Shown piece after piece: positions 42,967 to 50,074 of a stretch of DNA of 64,000 nt. Each line of letters opens with the position of its first letter. The first letter of the stretch is position 1. This DNA comes from Bacteroidales bacterium UBA1216 (GTDB lineage: Bacteria; Bacteroidota; Bacteroidia; Bacteroidales; Paludibacteraceae): the NCBI GenBank assembly GCA_002309255.1, contig DBXI01000076.1:37394-101393 (forward strand), read 5' to 3'. Both the position numbers and the translations under genes were made by a program. The notes below the pieces were generated by a model, which was not told the DNA's origin, searched no databases, and worked only from the letters and a program-made list of their open reading frames with translations.

Positions 42967-43590
42967 ATGAAGATAACAACTGAAGCCATAGTATTAGGGT
43001 TGCGCAAGCACTCCGACAAGATGTCGGTGCTACACGTGTATACCAAGACCGAAGGACGTCTTGCCCTACAGGTGTATGGCGTTCACGGTAAGCGCAAGAT
43101 GCAGGCAGCTTACCAACCATTATCTATCGTTGAAGTCACCTACGATGCTCTTCCGGCACGTCCTTTTGTTGTCGCTTCATCCGTCGATCCGGTCTTTTTG
43201 TCAGAACAGGTATATGAGGATATACGTAAACAGACTGTCGCTCTGTTTGTCGCGGAGATACTGATGCTCACAGTGACGCATCCGATGCGCGATGAGACAA
43301 TCTACGATTTTCTCGGTGCTTTCGTTCGCGAACTCAACGGAACTTCTACTCCAGAGAATCTTCATATTATCTTCATGATTAGACTGGCAGAGTTGTTGGG
43401 TATCGGCGTGCCGAAACTATCCGATGTAAGTGTCTACGCTAATATCGAAAACCCGACTTTCACCACTGCATCGCTGTCGCGCACAACTCGACAAGACCTA
43501 TTGTACCAACTATGTGGCTATTACTCAGAACACATCGAGTCTTTCCGTATGCCTAAATCTTTGGATATACTCATTGAAATATTCAATTGA
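42967..43590 (+). CDS. recO: DNA repair protein RecO
   Basis: Loads RecA with RecR in the RecFOR pathway. 207 residues from the ATG giving MKITTEAIVLGLRKHSDKMSVLHVYTKTEGR. The N-terminal OB-fold (KRKMQAAYQPLSIVEVTYDALPARPF) and helical C-terminal domain (VALFVAEILMLTVTHPMRDETIYDFL; MIRLAELLGIGVP) are typical of the Bacteroidota form, which is shorter than that of E. coli and has lost the zinc cysteines. Confidence 0.92.
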   Translation: MKITTEAIVLGLRKHSDKMSVLHVYTKTEGRLALQVYGVHGKRKMQAAYQPLSIVEVTYDALPARPFVVASSVDPVFLSEQVYEDIRKQTVALFVAEILMLTVTHPMRDETIYDFLGAFVRELNGTSTPENLHIIFMIRLAELLGIGVPKLSDVSVYANIENPTFTTASLSRTTRQDLLYQLCGYYSEHIESFRMPKSLDILIEIFN

Positions 43591-43643
43591 ATTCATCCGA
43601 CTCTGACGCTTGATAAAAAATATTGCAAAAAAATATGAAATTA

Positions 43644-43675
43644 TTTGCAAATGTCAAATATTTTTTGTAACTTTG
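43644..43675 (+). promoter_or_regulatory. Promoter of the amgK-rapZ / murU operon
   Basis: TTTG (43644-43647), 20 bases, TAACTTTG (43668-43675). Nearly identical to the tdk promoter. The predicted start near 43682 leaves a leader of about 42 bases. Confidence 0.85.
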
Positions 43676-43723
43676 TACGTTTTTTGTGAAATGTATTATT
43701 TATAATTATTGGCAGTTTAATCC

Positions 43724-45193
43724 ATGCAACTATCAGAACTTTTCACACAAGCCACGGGCAAGCCGGCAGGCGAGCAGACTTCTCTGACCGCATCAGGGAG
43801 CAACCGGCGTTATTTTCGTATATGGAGCGAGGATAAGCAGGTGACGCTCATCGGCGTAGAAGGTACGTCGCATGACGAGAATCATGCTTTCCTTATGATG
43901 GCTGCGCACTTTGCCGGCCAGGAACTGAATGTTCCACGCGTGCTCGCTGTCAGTGAAGACGAGATGCTATATGTGCAGGAAGACCTGGGTAATACGCTGC
44001 TATTTGACTACATAGCCGAGGGGCGAAAAACCGGTGTGTTCTGCGAACGTGAGAAAGTGATGCTCAGAAAAACCATACGTGCGTTAGCACGCTTTCAACT
44101 GAAGGCGGCAGAGAATTTTGACTTCAACGTATGCTACCCGCAGCCGGAGTTCAACTTGAGGAGTATCCGCTGGGATCTGAACTACTTCAAGTACTGCTTC
44201 CTTAAAGCAACGGGGCTTGAGTTCCAGGAGGATAAACTGGAAAATGAGTTTGAGCGCCTGGCATATATCCTGCTTCAGCAGAAGCAGATGAATGCATTCA
44301 TGTACCGTGACTTTCAGAGCCGTAACGTGATGGTTGTTGAAAGTCAAAAGTCGAAAGTCGAAAGCGATAGAGAGTTGGAGCCGTACTTCATCGACTTCCA
44401 GGGCGGAAGGCGTGGCCCCATATACTACGATGTCGCCTCGTTCCTGTGGCAAGCTAAGGCGAACTTCCACGATGAGCTGCGCCACGAACTCATCGAGGAA
44501 TATCTAGATGAACTATGTAAGTACATAGAGGTTGACAAGAAGGAGTTCTACGCCACGCTCCGGCACTTCGTGCTCTTCCGGACGATGCAGGTGCTCGGTG
44601 CTTATGGCTTCCGCGGCTACTTTGAGAAGAAACCCCACTTCTTGCAATCTATACCCTTTGCTATCGAGAATCTCCGCCGTCTGCTCAAAGACGCAGCGGA
44701 TGACTACCCTTACCTGATCGAGGTGCTGCACGAGATGACCGAGATGAAACAGTTCAAGGAGGTGAATGTTAGGAAACCGCTGGTGGTGAAGGCCTATTCG
44801 TTCTCGTTCAAGAAAGGAATCCCTGCGGATGATAGCGGCAATGGTGGCGGCTTTGTGTTCGATTGCCGTGCGGTGAACAACCCCGGTAAGTACGAGCGCT
44901 ATAACCACTACACCGGTATGGATGAGCCGGTAATCAAGTTCCTGGAGGAGGATGGCGAGATCTTCCCCTTCCTGGATGCAGCCTACCGATTGGTGGATGC
45001 CAGCGTCAAGCGCTACAAGGATCGTGGGTTCACCAGTCTCATGGTCAGCTTCGGCTGCACGGGCGGACAGCACCGCTCTGTTTATGCCGCCGAGAAGATG
45101 GCAGAACACATCAACGAGAAATTCGGCGTCGAGGTGCGCCTCATTCACCGCGAACAGAACGTGGAACGCACACTCCCGGAGAAAGAAAAATGA
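43724..45193 (+). CDS. AmgK-like amino-sugar kinase fused to RapZ C-terminal domain
   Basis: 489 residues. N-terminal half (about 1-335) is an aminoglycoside-phosphotransferase fold with SGSNRRYFRI, YVQEDLGNTLLFDY, the catalytic loop FMYRDFQSRNVMVV and the metal motif YFIDFQGGRRGPIYYDVASF; this matches AmgK, the anomeric MurNAc/GlcNAc 1-kinase of wall recycling. C-terminal part (about 350-489) is the RapZ C-terminal domain: SFSFKKGIPADDSGNGGGFVFDCRAVNNPG, TGMDEPV, and GCTGGQHRSVY (about 444-454) that in E. coli RapZ binds glucosamine-6-phosphate. The RapZ ATPase domain is absent. Fusion is known in Bacteroidota. Residues about 205-216 (SQKSKVESDREL) are encoded by spacer-type repeat DNA. murU follows. 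Confidence 0.88.
   Translation: MQLSELFTQATGKPAGEQTSLTASGSNRRYFRIWSEDKQVTLIGVEGTSHDENHAFLMMAAHFAGQELNVPRVLAVSEDEMLYVQEDLGNTLLFDYIAEGRKTGVFCEREKVMLRKTIRALARFQLKAAENFDFNVCYPQPEFNLRSIRWDLNYFKYCFLKATGLEFQEDKLENEFERLAYILLQQKQMNAFMYRDFQSRNVMVVESQKSKVESDRELEPYFIDFQGGRRGPIYYDVASFLWQAKANFHDELRHELIEEYLDELCKYIEVDKKEFYATLRHFVLFRTMQVLGAYGFRGYFEKKPHFLQSIPFAIENLRRLLKDAADDYPYLIEVLHEMTEMKQFKEVNVRKPLVVKAYSFSFKKGIPADDSGNGGGFVFDCRAVNNPGKYERYNHYTGMDEPVIKFLEEDGEIFPFLDAAYRLVDASVKRYKDRGFTSLMVSFGCTGGQHRSVYAAEKMAEHINEKFGVEVRLIHREQNVERTLPEKEK
44338..44365. repeat. AAAGTCG repeat inside the amgK-rapZ gene
   Basis: AAAGTC, AAAAGTCG, AAAGTCG, AAAGCG run with a 7-8-base period and encode a polar insert between the kinase catalytic loop and metal motif. 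The word type is that of the GTGAAA spacers. Confidence 0.6.
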
Positions 45194-45219
45194 CAAAATT
45201 GCAAATGATTAAATTGTAA
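45190..45219 (+). other. Nine-codon mini-ORF relaying amgK-rapZ to murU
   Basis: The ATG overlaps the upstream TGA (ATGA), the frame reads MTKLQMIKL, and its TAA directly abuts the murU ATG. It consists of TAAATG-type spacer repeat. A ribosome could terminate and reinitiate twice without losing the transcript. Confidence 0.5.
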
Positions 45220-45966
45220 ATGAAGTCGATGATTTTTGCGGCGGGGCTGGGTACGCGGCTCAAGCCTTTCACCGATAACCATCCTAAGGCGCTGTTGCCG
45301 CTGGCAGGAAAGACCTTGCTGCAATGGCAAATAGATAAGTTGCTTGCGGTAGGGGTGACGGATATAGTGGTGAATGTGCACCACTTTGCCGATCAGATCG
45401 TCGAATATCTGCTGTCAAACAGCGGCTTCGGCAGCAGGCTGCAGATCAGCGACGAACGCGAGGTGTTGCTTGAGACGGGGGGCGGATTGCTGAAGGCGGC
45501 AGAACTGCTTGAAGAGGATGAACCGGTGCTGGTGTGCAATGTGGATATATTGTCCAACGTCGACCTAGGGGCATTCATCGCCGCGCATCAAGCCGACGAA
45601 CTGGCTACGATCGTTGTATCCAATCGCGAGACACAGCGGTACTTGCTGTTTGATGAGGAGGGGAAACTGCAAGGGTGGACGAACAAGAAAACAGGTGAAG
45701 TGAGACCGGATGGATTAACGGTGAGTGGGCTGACGATGTTAGCATTCTCCGGTATGCAGATAGTATCACCGGCCTTCTTTAGAGAACTACGGAAAGTGAG
45801 AGAGGAGAAAGGGGATAAGTTCTCGCTCATTGATGCATATTTGTCAGTAGTAAGCCGGCAGGCAGGCGTCATCCGAGCCTACGTGCCGCAAGATTATAAG
45901 ATGATGGATGTGGGAAAGATTGAACAACTCGGCGAAGCCGAACGATTTGCAGAAGAATTATGTTAG
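45220..45966 (+). CDS. murU: MurU-type nucleotidyltransferase
   Basis: Probable UTP:alpha-MurNAc-1-phosphate uridylyltransferase, the step after AmgK in the recycling route that bypasses de novo synthesis. 248 residues of the sugar-nucleotidyltransferase fold: MIFAAGLGTRLKPFTDNHPKALLPLAGKTLLQW at the N-terminus (signature GLGTRL and the metal Lys), CNVDILSNVDL, and LSGMQIVSPAFF. The specific sugar is inferred from its position directly after the AmgK domain; other NDP-sugar synthases share the fold. The lipid kinase ATG lies inside its last codons (7-base overlap). Confidence 0.85.
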   Translation: MKSMIFAAGLGTRLKPFTDNHPKALLPLAGKTLLQWQIDKLLAVGVTDIVVNVHHFADQIVEYLLSNSGFGSRLQISDEREVLLETGGGLLKAAELLEEDEPVLVCNVDILSNVDLGAFIAAHQADELATIVVSNRETQRYLLFDEEGKLQGWTNKKTGEVRPDGLTVSGLTMLAFSGMQIVSPAFFRELRKVREEKGDKFSLIDAYLSVVSRQAGVIRAYVPQDYKMMDVGKIEQLGEAERFAEELC

Positions 45967-46886
45967 GAGTAATTATCAATCCCAAATCGGGTAAAAAAGC
46001 TTACCGTCGGCAACGAATGTACCTGTGGAACCTATTGCGCGAGCGCCATATACCTTATGAGTTCCGCGTAACCAAATATGCTGCTCATGCTACGGAGTTG
46101 GCGCGCGAACTGGTAGAGGATTTTGGCTGCGACGAGATCCTTGTTATAGGCGGCGATGGCACATTGTCAGAAACACTGAACGGAATCATGCGCGCCAAGA
46201 TCTCTGCAGAGCAACGTAGGAAGATCCAACTCGGTCTGATGCCTCGTGGCACAGGCAACGATTGGGGCAGGTACTGGAACCTGACGAAGAACTACCGTGA
46301 TGCTATTGAGCGTTTCCTGTCGGGCGAAGGCCATCCGCTGGATGTGGGATGCGTCACGTACTGGCGCAATCATATTGAGCACCATCGCTACTTCATCAAC
46401 TCCGTAGGATTCGGTGTCGATCCGCTGTGTTGCCAGAAAGCTGAGAAACTCAAGTACTACCTCGGCTCACATCACGTGAACTACCTGTTCGGATTGATCG
46501 GAGCTATCATGGAGCAGAAACCGATACCCATGCAACTGGTGGTGGATGGAGAGGTGCTGGTGCACGAAGCCTTGTTCACCATGAATGTAGGCAATGGCCC
46601 ATATTCAGGAGGTGGTATCAAGCAGAATCCTGATGCCGACCCACAGGACGGCGTATTCCATGGGATGTTCGTGTGCAAGCCTACACTCATACAAATCATC
46701 CGTGCATTGCCTAACCTATTCAATGGCAAACTGACCGAACTTCCGTTCATCCATGCCTATGTGGGCAAGGATATCCGTATGGAGACCGAAGAACATTTGC
46801 TCTTTGAGGCTGATGGCATATTGCAGAATGTGATGGGACCATGTGAGGTGCATTGTATCCATCATGCTTTACAATTTAAAGTATAG
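45960..46886 (+). CDS. Diacylglycerol/lipid kinase, YegS/BmrU family
   Basis: Phosphorylates diacylglycerol or a related lipid. 308 residues. N-terminal INPKSGKKAYRRQ (nucleotide contact), the family glycine motif VIGGDGTLSETLNGI, GLMPRGTGNDWGRY, and a beta-sandwich C-terminal domain with MNVGNGPYSGGGIKQNPDADPQDGVF. Overlap with murU suggests co-translation. The lipid substrate is not decided. Confidence 0.92.
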   Translation: MLGVIINPKSGKKAYRRQRMYLWNLLRERHIPYEFRVTKYAAHATELARELVEDFGCDEILVIGGDGTLSETLNGIMRAKISAEQRRKIQLGLMPRGTGNDWGRYWNLTKNYRDAIERFLSGEGHPLDVGCVTYWRNHIEHHRYFINSVGFGVDPLCCQKAEKLKYYLGSHHVNYLFGLIGAIMEQKPIPMQLVVDGEVLVHEALFTMNVGNGPYSGGGIKQNPDADPQDGVFHGMFVCKPTLIQIIRALPNLFNGKLTELPFIHAYVGKDIRMETEEHLLFEADGILQNVMGPCEVHCIHHALQFKV

Positions 46887-46887
46887 A

Positions 46888-46918
46888 AAGGTGAAAGTTG
46901 AAAGGTGAAAATTGAAAG
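46888..46918. repeat. GTGAAA-type spacer repeat ending at the rsmH start
   Basis: AAAGGTGAAAGTTGAAAGGTGAAAATTGAAAG, period about 8 bases, runs into GTGGAAGAGG; the GTG used as rsmH start is part of the same word. Confidence 0.65.
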
Positions 46919-47821
46919 GTGGAAGAGGTTGTGTATCATATTCCTGCGATGCTGAATGAGGTGCTTGATGGCCTGCATATCGATGCCGACCGCGAGCAGG
47001 TGTTCGTTGATGCCACGTTTGGCGGCGGCGGACATAGCCGGGGCATCATAGAGCGCATGAGCAGTCGTTCGCGGCTCTTCGGTATAGATCAGGATCTGGA
47101 TGCTTACGCCAACTGCATCAGCGATGAGCGGTTCACGTTCGTGAGAAGTAACTTCCGCTACATTGCTAACTTCATGGATTACTATGGCGTAGAGCAGGTG
47201 GATGGTATATTGGCTGACTTGGGTGTAAGTTTTCATCACTTCGATGCTGGCGAACGAGGCTTCTCTTTCCGCTTCGATGCGCCGCTTGATATGCGCATGA
47301 ACAGGCGACAGAAACTATCGGCAGCCGATGTTATTAATAACTACAGCGAGGAAGATTTGGCGCGCGTAATGTATCTATACGGTGAGTTCCGCGACTCACA
47401 CGCCATGGCGCGGCAGATCGTCAGCCGCCGCACTCTGCAGGCGATTCTCACCACGCAGCAGTTGCTCGATAGTGTCCGTCTAAAGGACAAACAAGATGCA
47501 GCACGACTCTTCCAAGCCCTGCGCATAGAGGTTAACGATGAGCTCGGCGCCCTGCGCGAACTCCTGCAGGCCGCAACACAACTGCTCGCGCCTGGCGGAC
47601 GACTGGTGATCCTGACATACCACTCATTGGAGGATCGCATCGTCAAGAACTTTATGCGCTCGGGTAACACCGAAGGATCAATAGAGAAAGACTTCTACGG
47701 GAATATACTGACCCCCTTCAAGGTGATAGAGAAAGGACGCAGCGCCTCTGCCGATGAGGTGGAGCGAAATCCTCGCGCACGATCTGCCAAGCTCCGCGTA
47801 GCAGAACGCTTAAATGACTAA
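46919..47821 (+). CDS. rsmH: 16S rRNA (cytosine-1402-N4)-methyltransferase RsmH (MraW)
   Basis: Methylates C1402 in the decoding region. 300 residues from a GTG codon giving MEEVVYHIPAMLNEVLDGL, the normal opening; the next ATG would remove the first conserved strand. SAM loop VDATFGGGGHSRGII, GILADLGVSFHHFD, and RLVILTYHSLEDRIVKNFM. It leads the cell-division cluster, but mraZ, which usually precedes it, is absent and the lipid kinase lies there instead. The last residues LND and the stop come from TAAATG-type repeat DNA. Confidence 0.96.
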   Translation: MEEVVYHIPAMLNEVLDGLHIDADREQVFVDATFGGGGHSRGIIERMSSRSRLFGIDQDLDAYANCISDERFTFVRSNFRYIANFMDYYGVEQVDGILADLGVSFHHFDAGERGFSFRFDAPLDMRMNRRQKLSAADVINNYSEEDLARVMYLYGEFRDSHAMARQIVSRRTLQAILTTQQLLDSVRLKDKQDAARLFQALRIEVNDELGALRELLQAATQLLAPGGRLVILTYHSLEDRIVKNFMRSGNTEGSIEKDFYGNILTPFKVIEKGRSASADEVERNPRARSAKLRVAERLND

Positions 47822-47863
47822 ATGGTCAAATACATGATAAAATAGTAAATGTCTAAATGAGGA
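47822..47863 (+). repeat. TAAATG spacer with in-frame mini-ORFs between rsmH and ftsL
   Basis: In the frame of both genes the 42 bases read MVKYMIK-stop, stop, MSK-stop, then GGA and the ftsL ATG. Stops and ATGs abut (TAAATG). Confidence 0.5.
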
Positions 47864-48184
47864 ATGGATAAACGATTAAGTTTGCTACAAAAGATCCTGA
47901 ACGGTGACATCTTCCGCGCCGAACGGGTTTCGCGCCACTATCGACTGCTGGCGCTGATTGGTATATACATCTTCCTGAGCATACTGATGGGCTTCGTGTC
48001 CGAATGGCAGTACGTGCGTATCGGCGCGCTGAAGAAAGAGTTGCAAGATACTCGCAACGAGGAACTGACCATCAGCTCGGAGCTGGTGAACAGTACGCGG
48101 CAGTCGGCCGTGCTGCGTGCACTCAAAGACAATGGCAGCAAGCTCCGCGAAGCAAATACACCTGTGATTGTCGTAAATGACTAA
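47864..48184 (+). CDS. ftsL: FtsL-like cell division protein
   Basis: 106 residues. N-terminal cytoplasmic tail (1-25), one membrane helix (about 28-47, LLALIGIYIFLSILMGFV), and a periplasmic coiled coil (about 50-95, YVRIGALKKELQDTRNEELTISSELV). Size, topology and place between rsmH and ftsI match the Bacteroidota FtsL family; sequence is weakly conserved. Forms the divisome complex with FtsB/DivIC and FtsQ, not in this window. Ends VVND-stop, again from spacer repeat DNA. Confidence 0.88.
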   Translation: MDKRLSLLQKILNGDIFRAERVSRHYRLLALIGIYIFLSILMGFVSEWQYVRIGALKKELQDTRNEELTISSELVNSTRQSAVLRALKDNGSKLREANTPVIVVND

Positions 48185-48198
48185 ATAGTAAATATATT

Positions 48199-50037
48199 GT
48201 GCCTGATAACCGACAAAATACTGTCTTCCGTTTCGCGCTGGTGTTCCTGCTTATCGCAGCAGGCTTTGTGATTGTGCTGGCTTACATCATCCGCATCCAG
48301 TGGTTTGAACGTGACAAGTGGCTGGGTACGGACTCCAGCCGCAAGCCCAATGTAACCGTAATTGCGCCCCAGCGCGGTAACATCCTTGACCACGAAGGTC
48401 GTCTGCTCGCCGGCAGCATACCCGGGTACTATGTGTATATGGATACACGTGTGCCCGCACTCCATCAAGGCGGAGACACACTCTTCTACCGATATGTCGA
48501 TAGTGTGGCTATCGGCCTGAACCGCATCTTGCCCGATGCAGACGGTGCGGCCGGGTACAAGAGGAAGATGATCAAGTCGTTCAACCATAAGAATGGCAAG
48601 AATCTGCGGGGGGTGAAACTGGAAAATGGTACGGTTCTCAAGCTCTGCCCCAACCGTGTGTCGTATATCCAGAAAAGGGAAATAGAGAAGATCCCGCTGT
48701 TCAATAGGGGGTACTACAAGTCCGGCCTGCACTTTAAGGATGCTCCGCAGCGTAAGAAACCGTTCGGTTCGCTCGCATCGCGTACCATAGGTAATATCCT
48801 CAGCAACGGAAAAGGTAACACCGGGTTGGAGAAGACCTTTGAGGATGACTTGCATGGCATAGACGGTTTAGCGGTGCGCGAACGCATGGGCGGCAAGTGG
48901 GAGAACGTGCCGGTGCGCGAGGCTATCAACGGCTACGATCTGGTCACTACGCTCGATGCCAACCTGCTGGATATAACCGAGACCGCCCTGCGCGGATGCC
49001 TAGAGCGCACACAAGCTGACTGGGGCTGCTGCATACTCATGGAGGCAAACAGCGGAAAGATCCGTGCTATCTGTAACCTCGACCGCAGTTCGGATGGCAC
49101 ATACAACGAGAGAGCCAACCACGCCGTTACGCGCGTTGAGCCGGGATCAACGTTCAAGACGATCTCGATGATGGCGGCACTCGATGACGGCAAGGTGAAT
49201 CTGACAGACAGTTTTGAGGTATATAAGAAAGGCTGGACGTACCTCAGTTCCTCGCACACCGACGCCCATAAGTTCGACACGGTATTCACGTTGCGCAGTG
49301 CACTGGCTGTGTCGTCCAATATTGCCTTCGCTAAGATGGTTACTCAAAGTTACGACAAGAAAGCATCGAAGTTCGTGGATAAACTCCAGTCGATGGGCAT
49401 CTGCGATAGTGTCTATTCGGAGATCCCGGGCGCTCAAAAGCCGCGTGTTGACGTGCCAAAGGATGCCGTAACACTTTCAAAGATGGCGTACGGCTACTAC
49501 GTCGAGCTCACCCCAATGCAGATTCTCACGTTTTACAATGGGATTGCCAACAACGGCCGAATGATTCGCCCCTATTTGGTAGAAAAGGTCATGGATGGCG
49601 ACGAGGTCATCCGCCGCTTTGACACCGAGACAATCAAGAGCAGTATGTGCAGCAAAAGCACACTGGAGGATGTAAAGGTGGCTTTGCACGATGTAGTGTG
49701 GGACAACAAGCTCGGTACCGCGTCCCGACAGCCTTGGGGCGCGCCCAAAGCGCAGTCGAAGCTCGTTCCCATAGCCGGAAAGACAGGTACAGCGCAGATC
49801 CTACGTAACGGCAAGTACCAGACACGCGAACACCGGATGACTTTCGTCGGATATTTCCCCGAGGACAAACCGCTGTATTCCTGCATCTGTATGGTTGAGT
49901 TCCCGAAGAACTATGGCTATTACGATGCTGGTATGGATTGCGGATTGGTAGTCCGCCAGATTGCCGAGAAGACCATCGTCTACTCCGGACACTATGTGAT
50001 AAAAGGTGACTCATTAGTTTACGAAAAGAATAAATAA
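48199..50037 (+). CDS. ftsI: Penicillin-binding protein 3 / FtsI
   Basis: Septum-specific transpeptidase. 612 residues from a GTG start (MPDNRQNTVFRFALVFLLI); no ATG gives the membrane helix (about 9-30) intact. PBP dimerisation domain with PQRGNILDHEGRLLAG, GLEKTFEDDLHG, active-site STFK in EPGSTFKTISM, SSN in AVSSNIAFAK and KTG in AGKTGTAQILRNG. It ends about 30 residues after LVVRQIAEKTI and has no visible PASTA domain, whereas many Bacteroidota relatives are longer with PASTA repeats. Confidence 0.95.
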   Translation: MPDNRQNTVFRFALVFLLIAAGFVIVLAYIIRIQWFERDKWLGTDSSRKPNVTVIAPQRGNILDHEGRLLAGSIPGYYVYMDTRVPALHQGGDTLFYRYVDSVAIGLNRILPDADGAAGYKRKMIKSFNHKNGKNLRGVKLENGTVLKLCPNRVSYIQKREIEKIPLFNRGYYKSGLHFKDAPQRKKPFGSLASRTIGNILSNGKGNTGLEKTFEDDLHGIDGLAVRERMGGKWENVPVREAINGYDLVTTLDANLLDITETALRGCLERTQADWGCCILMEANSGKIRAICNLDRSSDGTYNERANHAVTRVEPGSTFKTISMMAALDDGKVNLTDSFEVYKKGWTYLSSSHTDAHKFDTVFTLRSALAVSSNIAFAKMVTQSYDKKASKFVDKLQSMGICDSVYSEIPGAQKPRVDVPKDAVTLSKMAYGYYVELTPMQILTFYNGIANNGRMIRPYLVEKVMDGDEVIRRFDTETIKSSMCSKSTLEDVKVALHDVVWDNKLGTASRQPWGAPKAQSKLVPIAGKTGTAQILRNGKYQTREHRMTFVGYFPEDKPLYSCICMVEFPKNYGYYDAGMDCGLVVRQIAEKTIVYSGHYVIKGDSLVYEKNK

Positions 50038-50074
50038 TCCATCAGCTATTATTGGCTGATCAAACAACACACAT

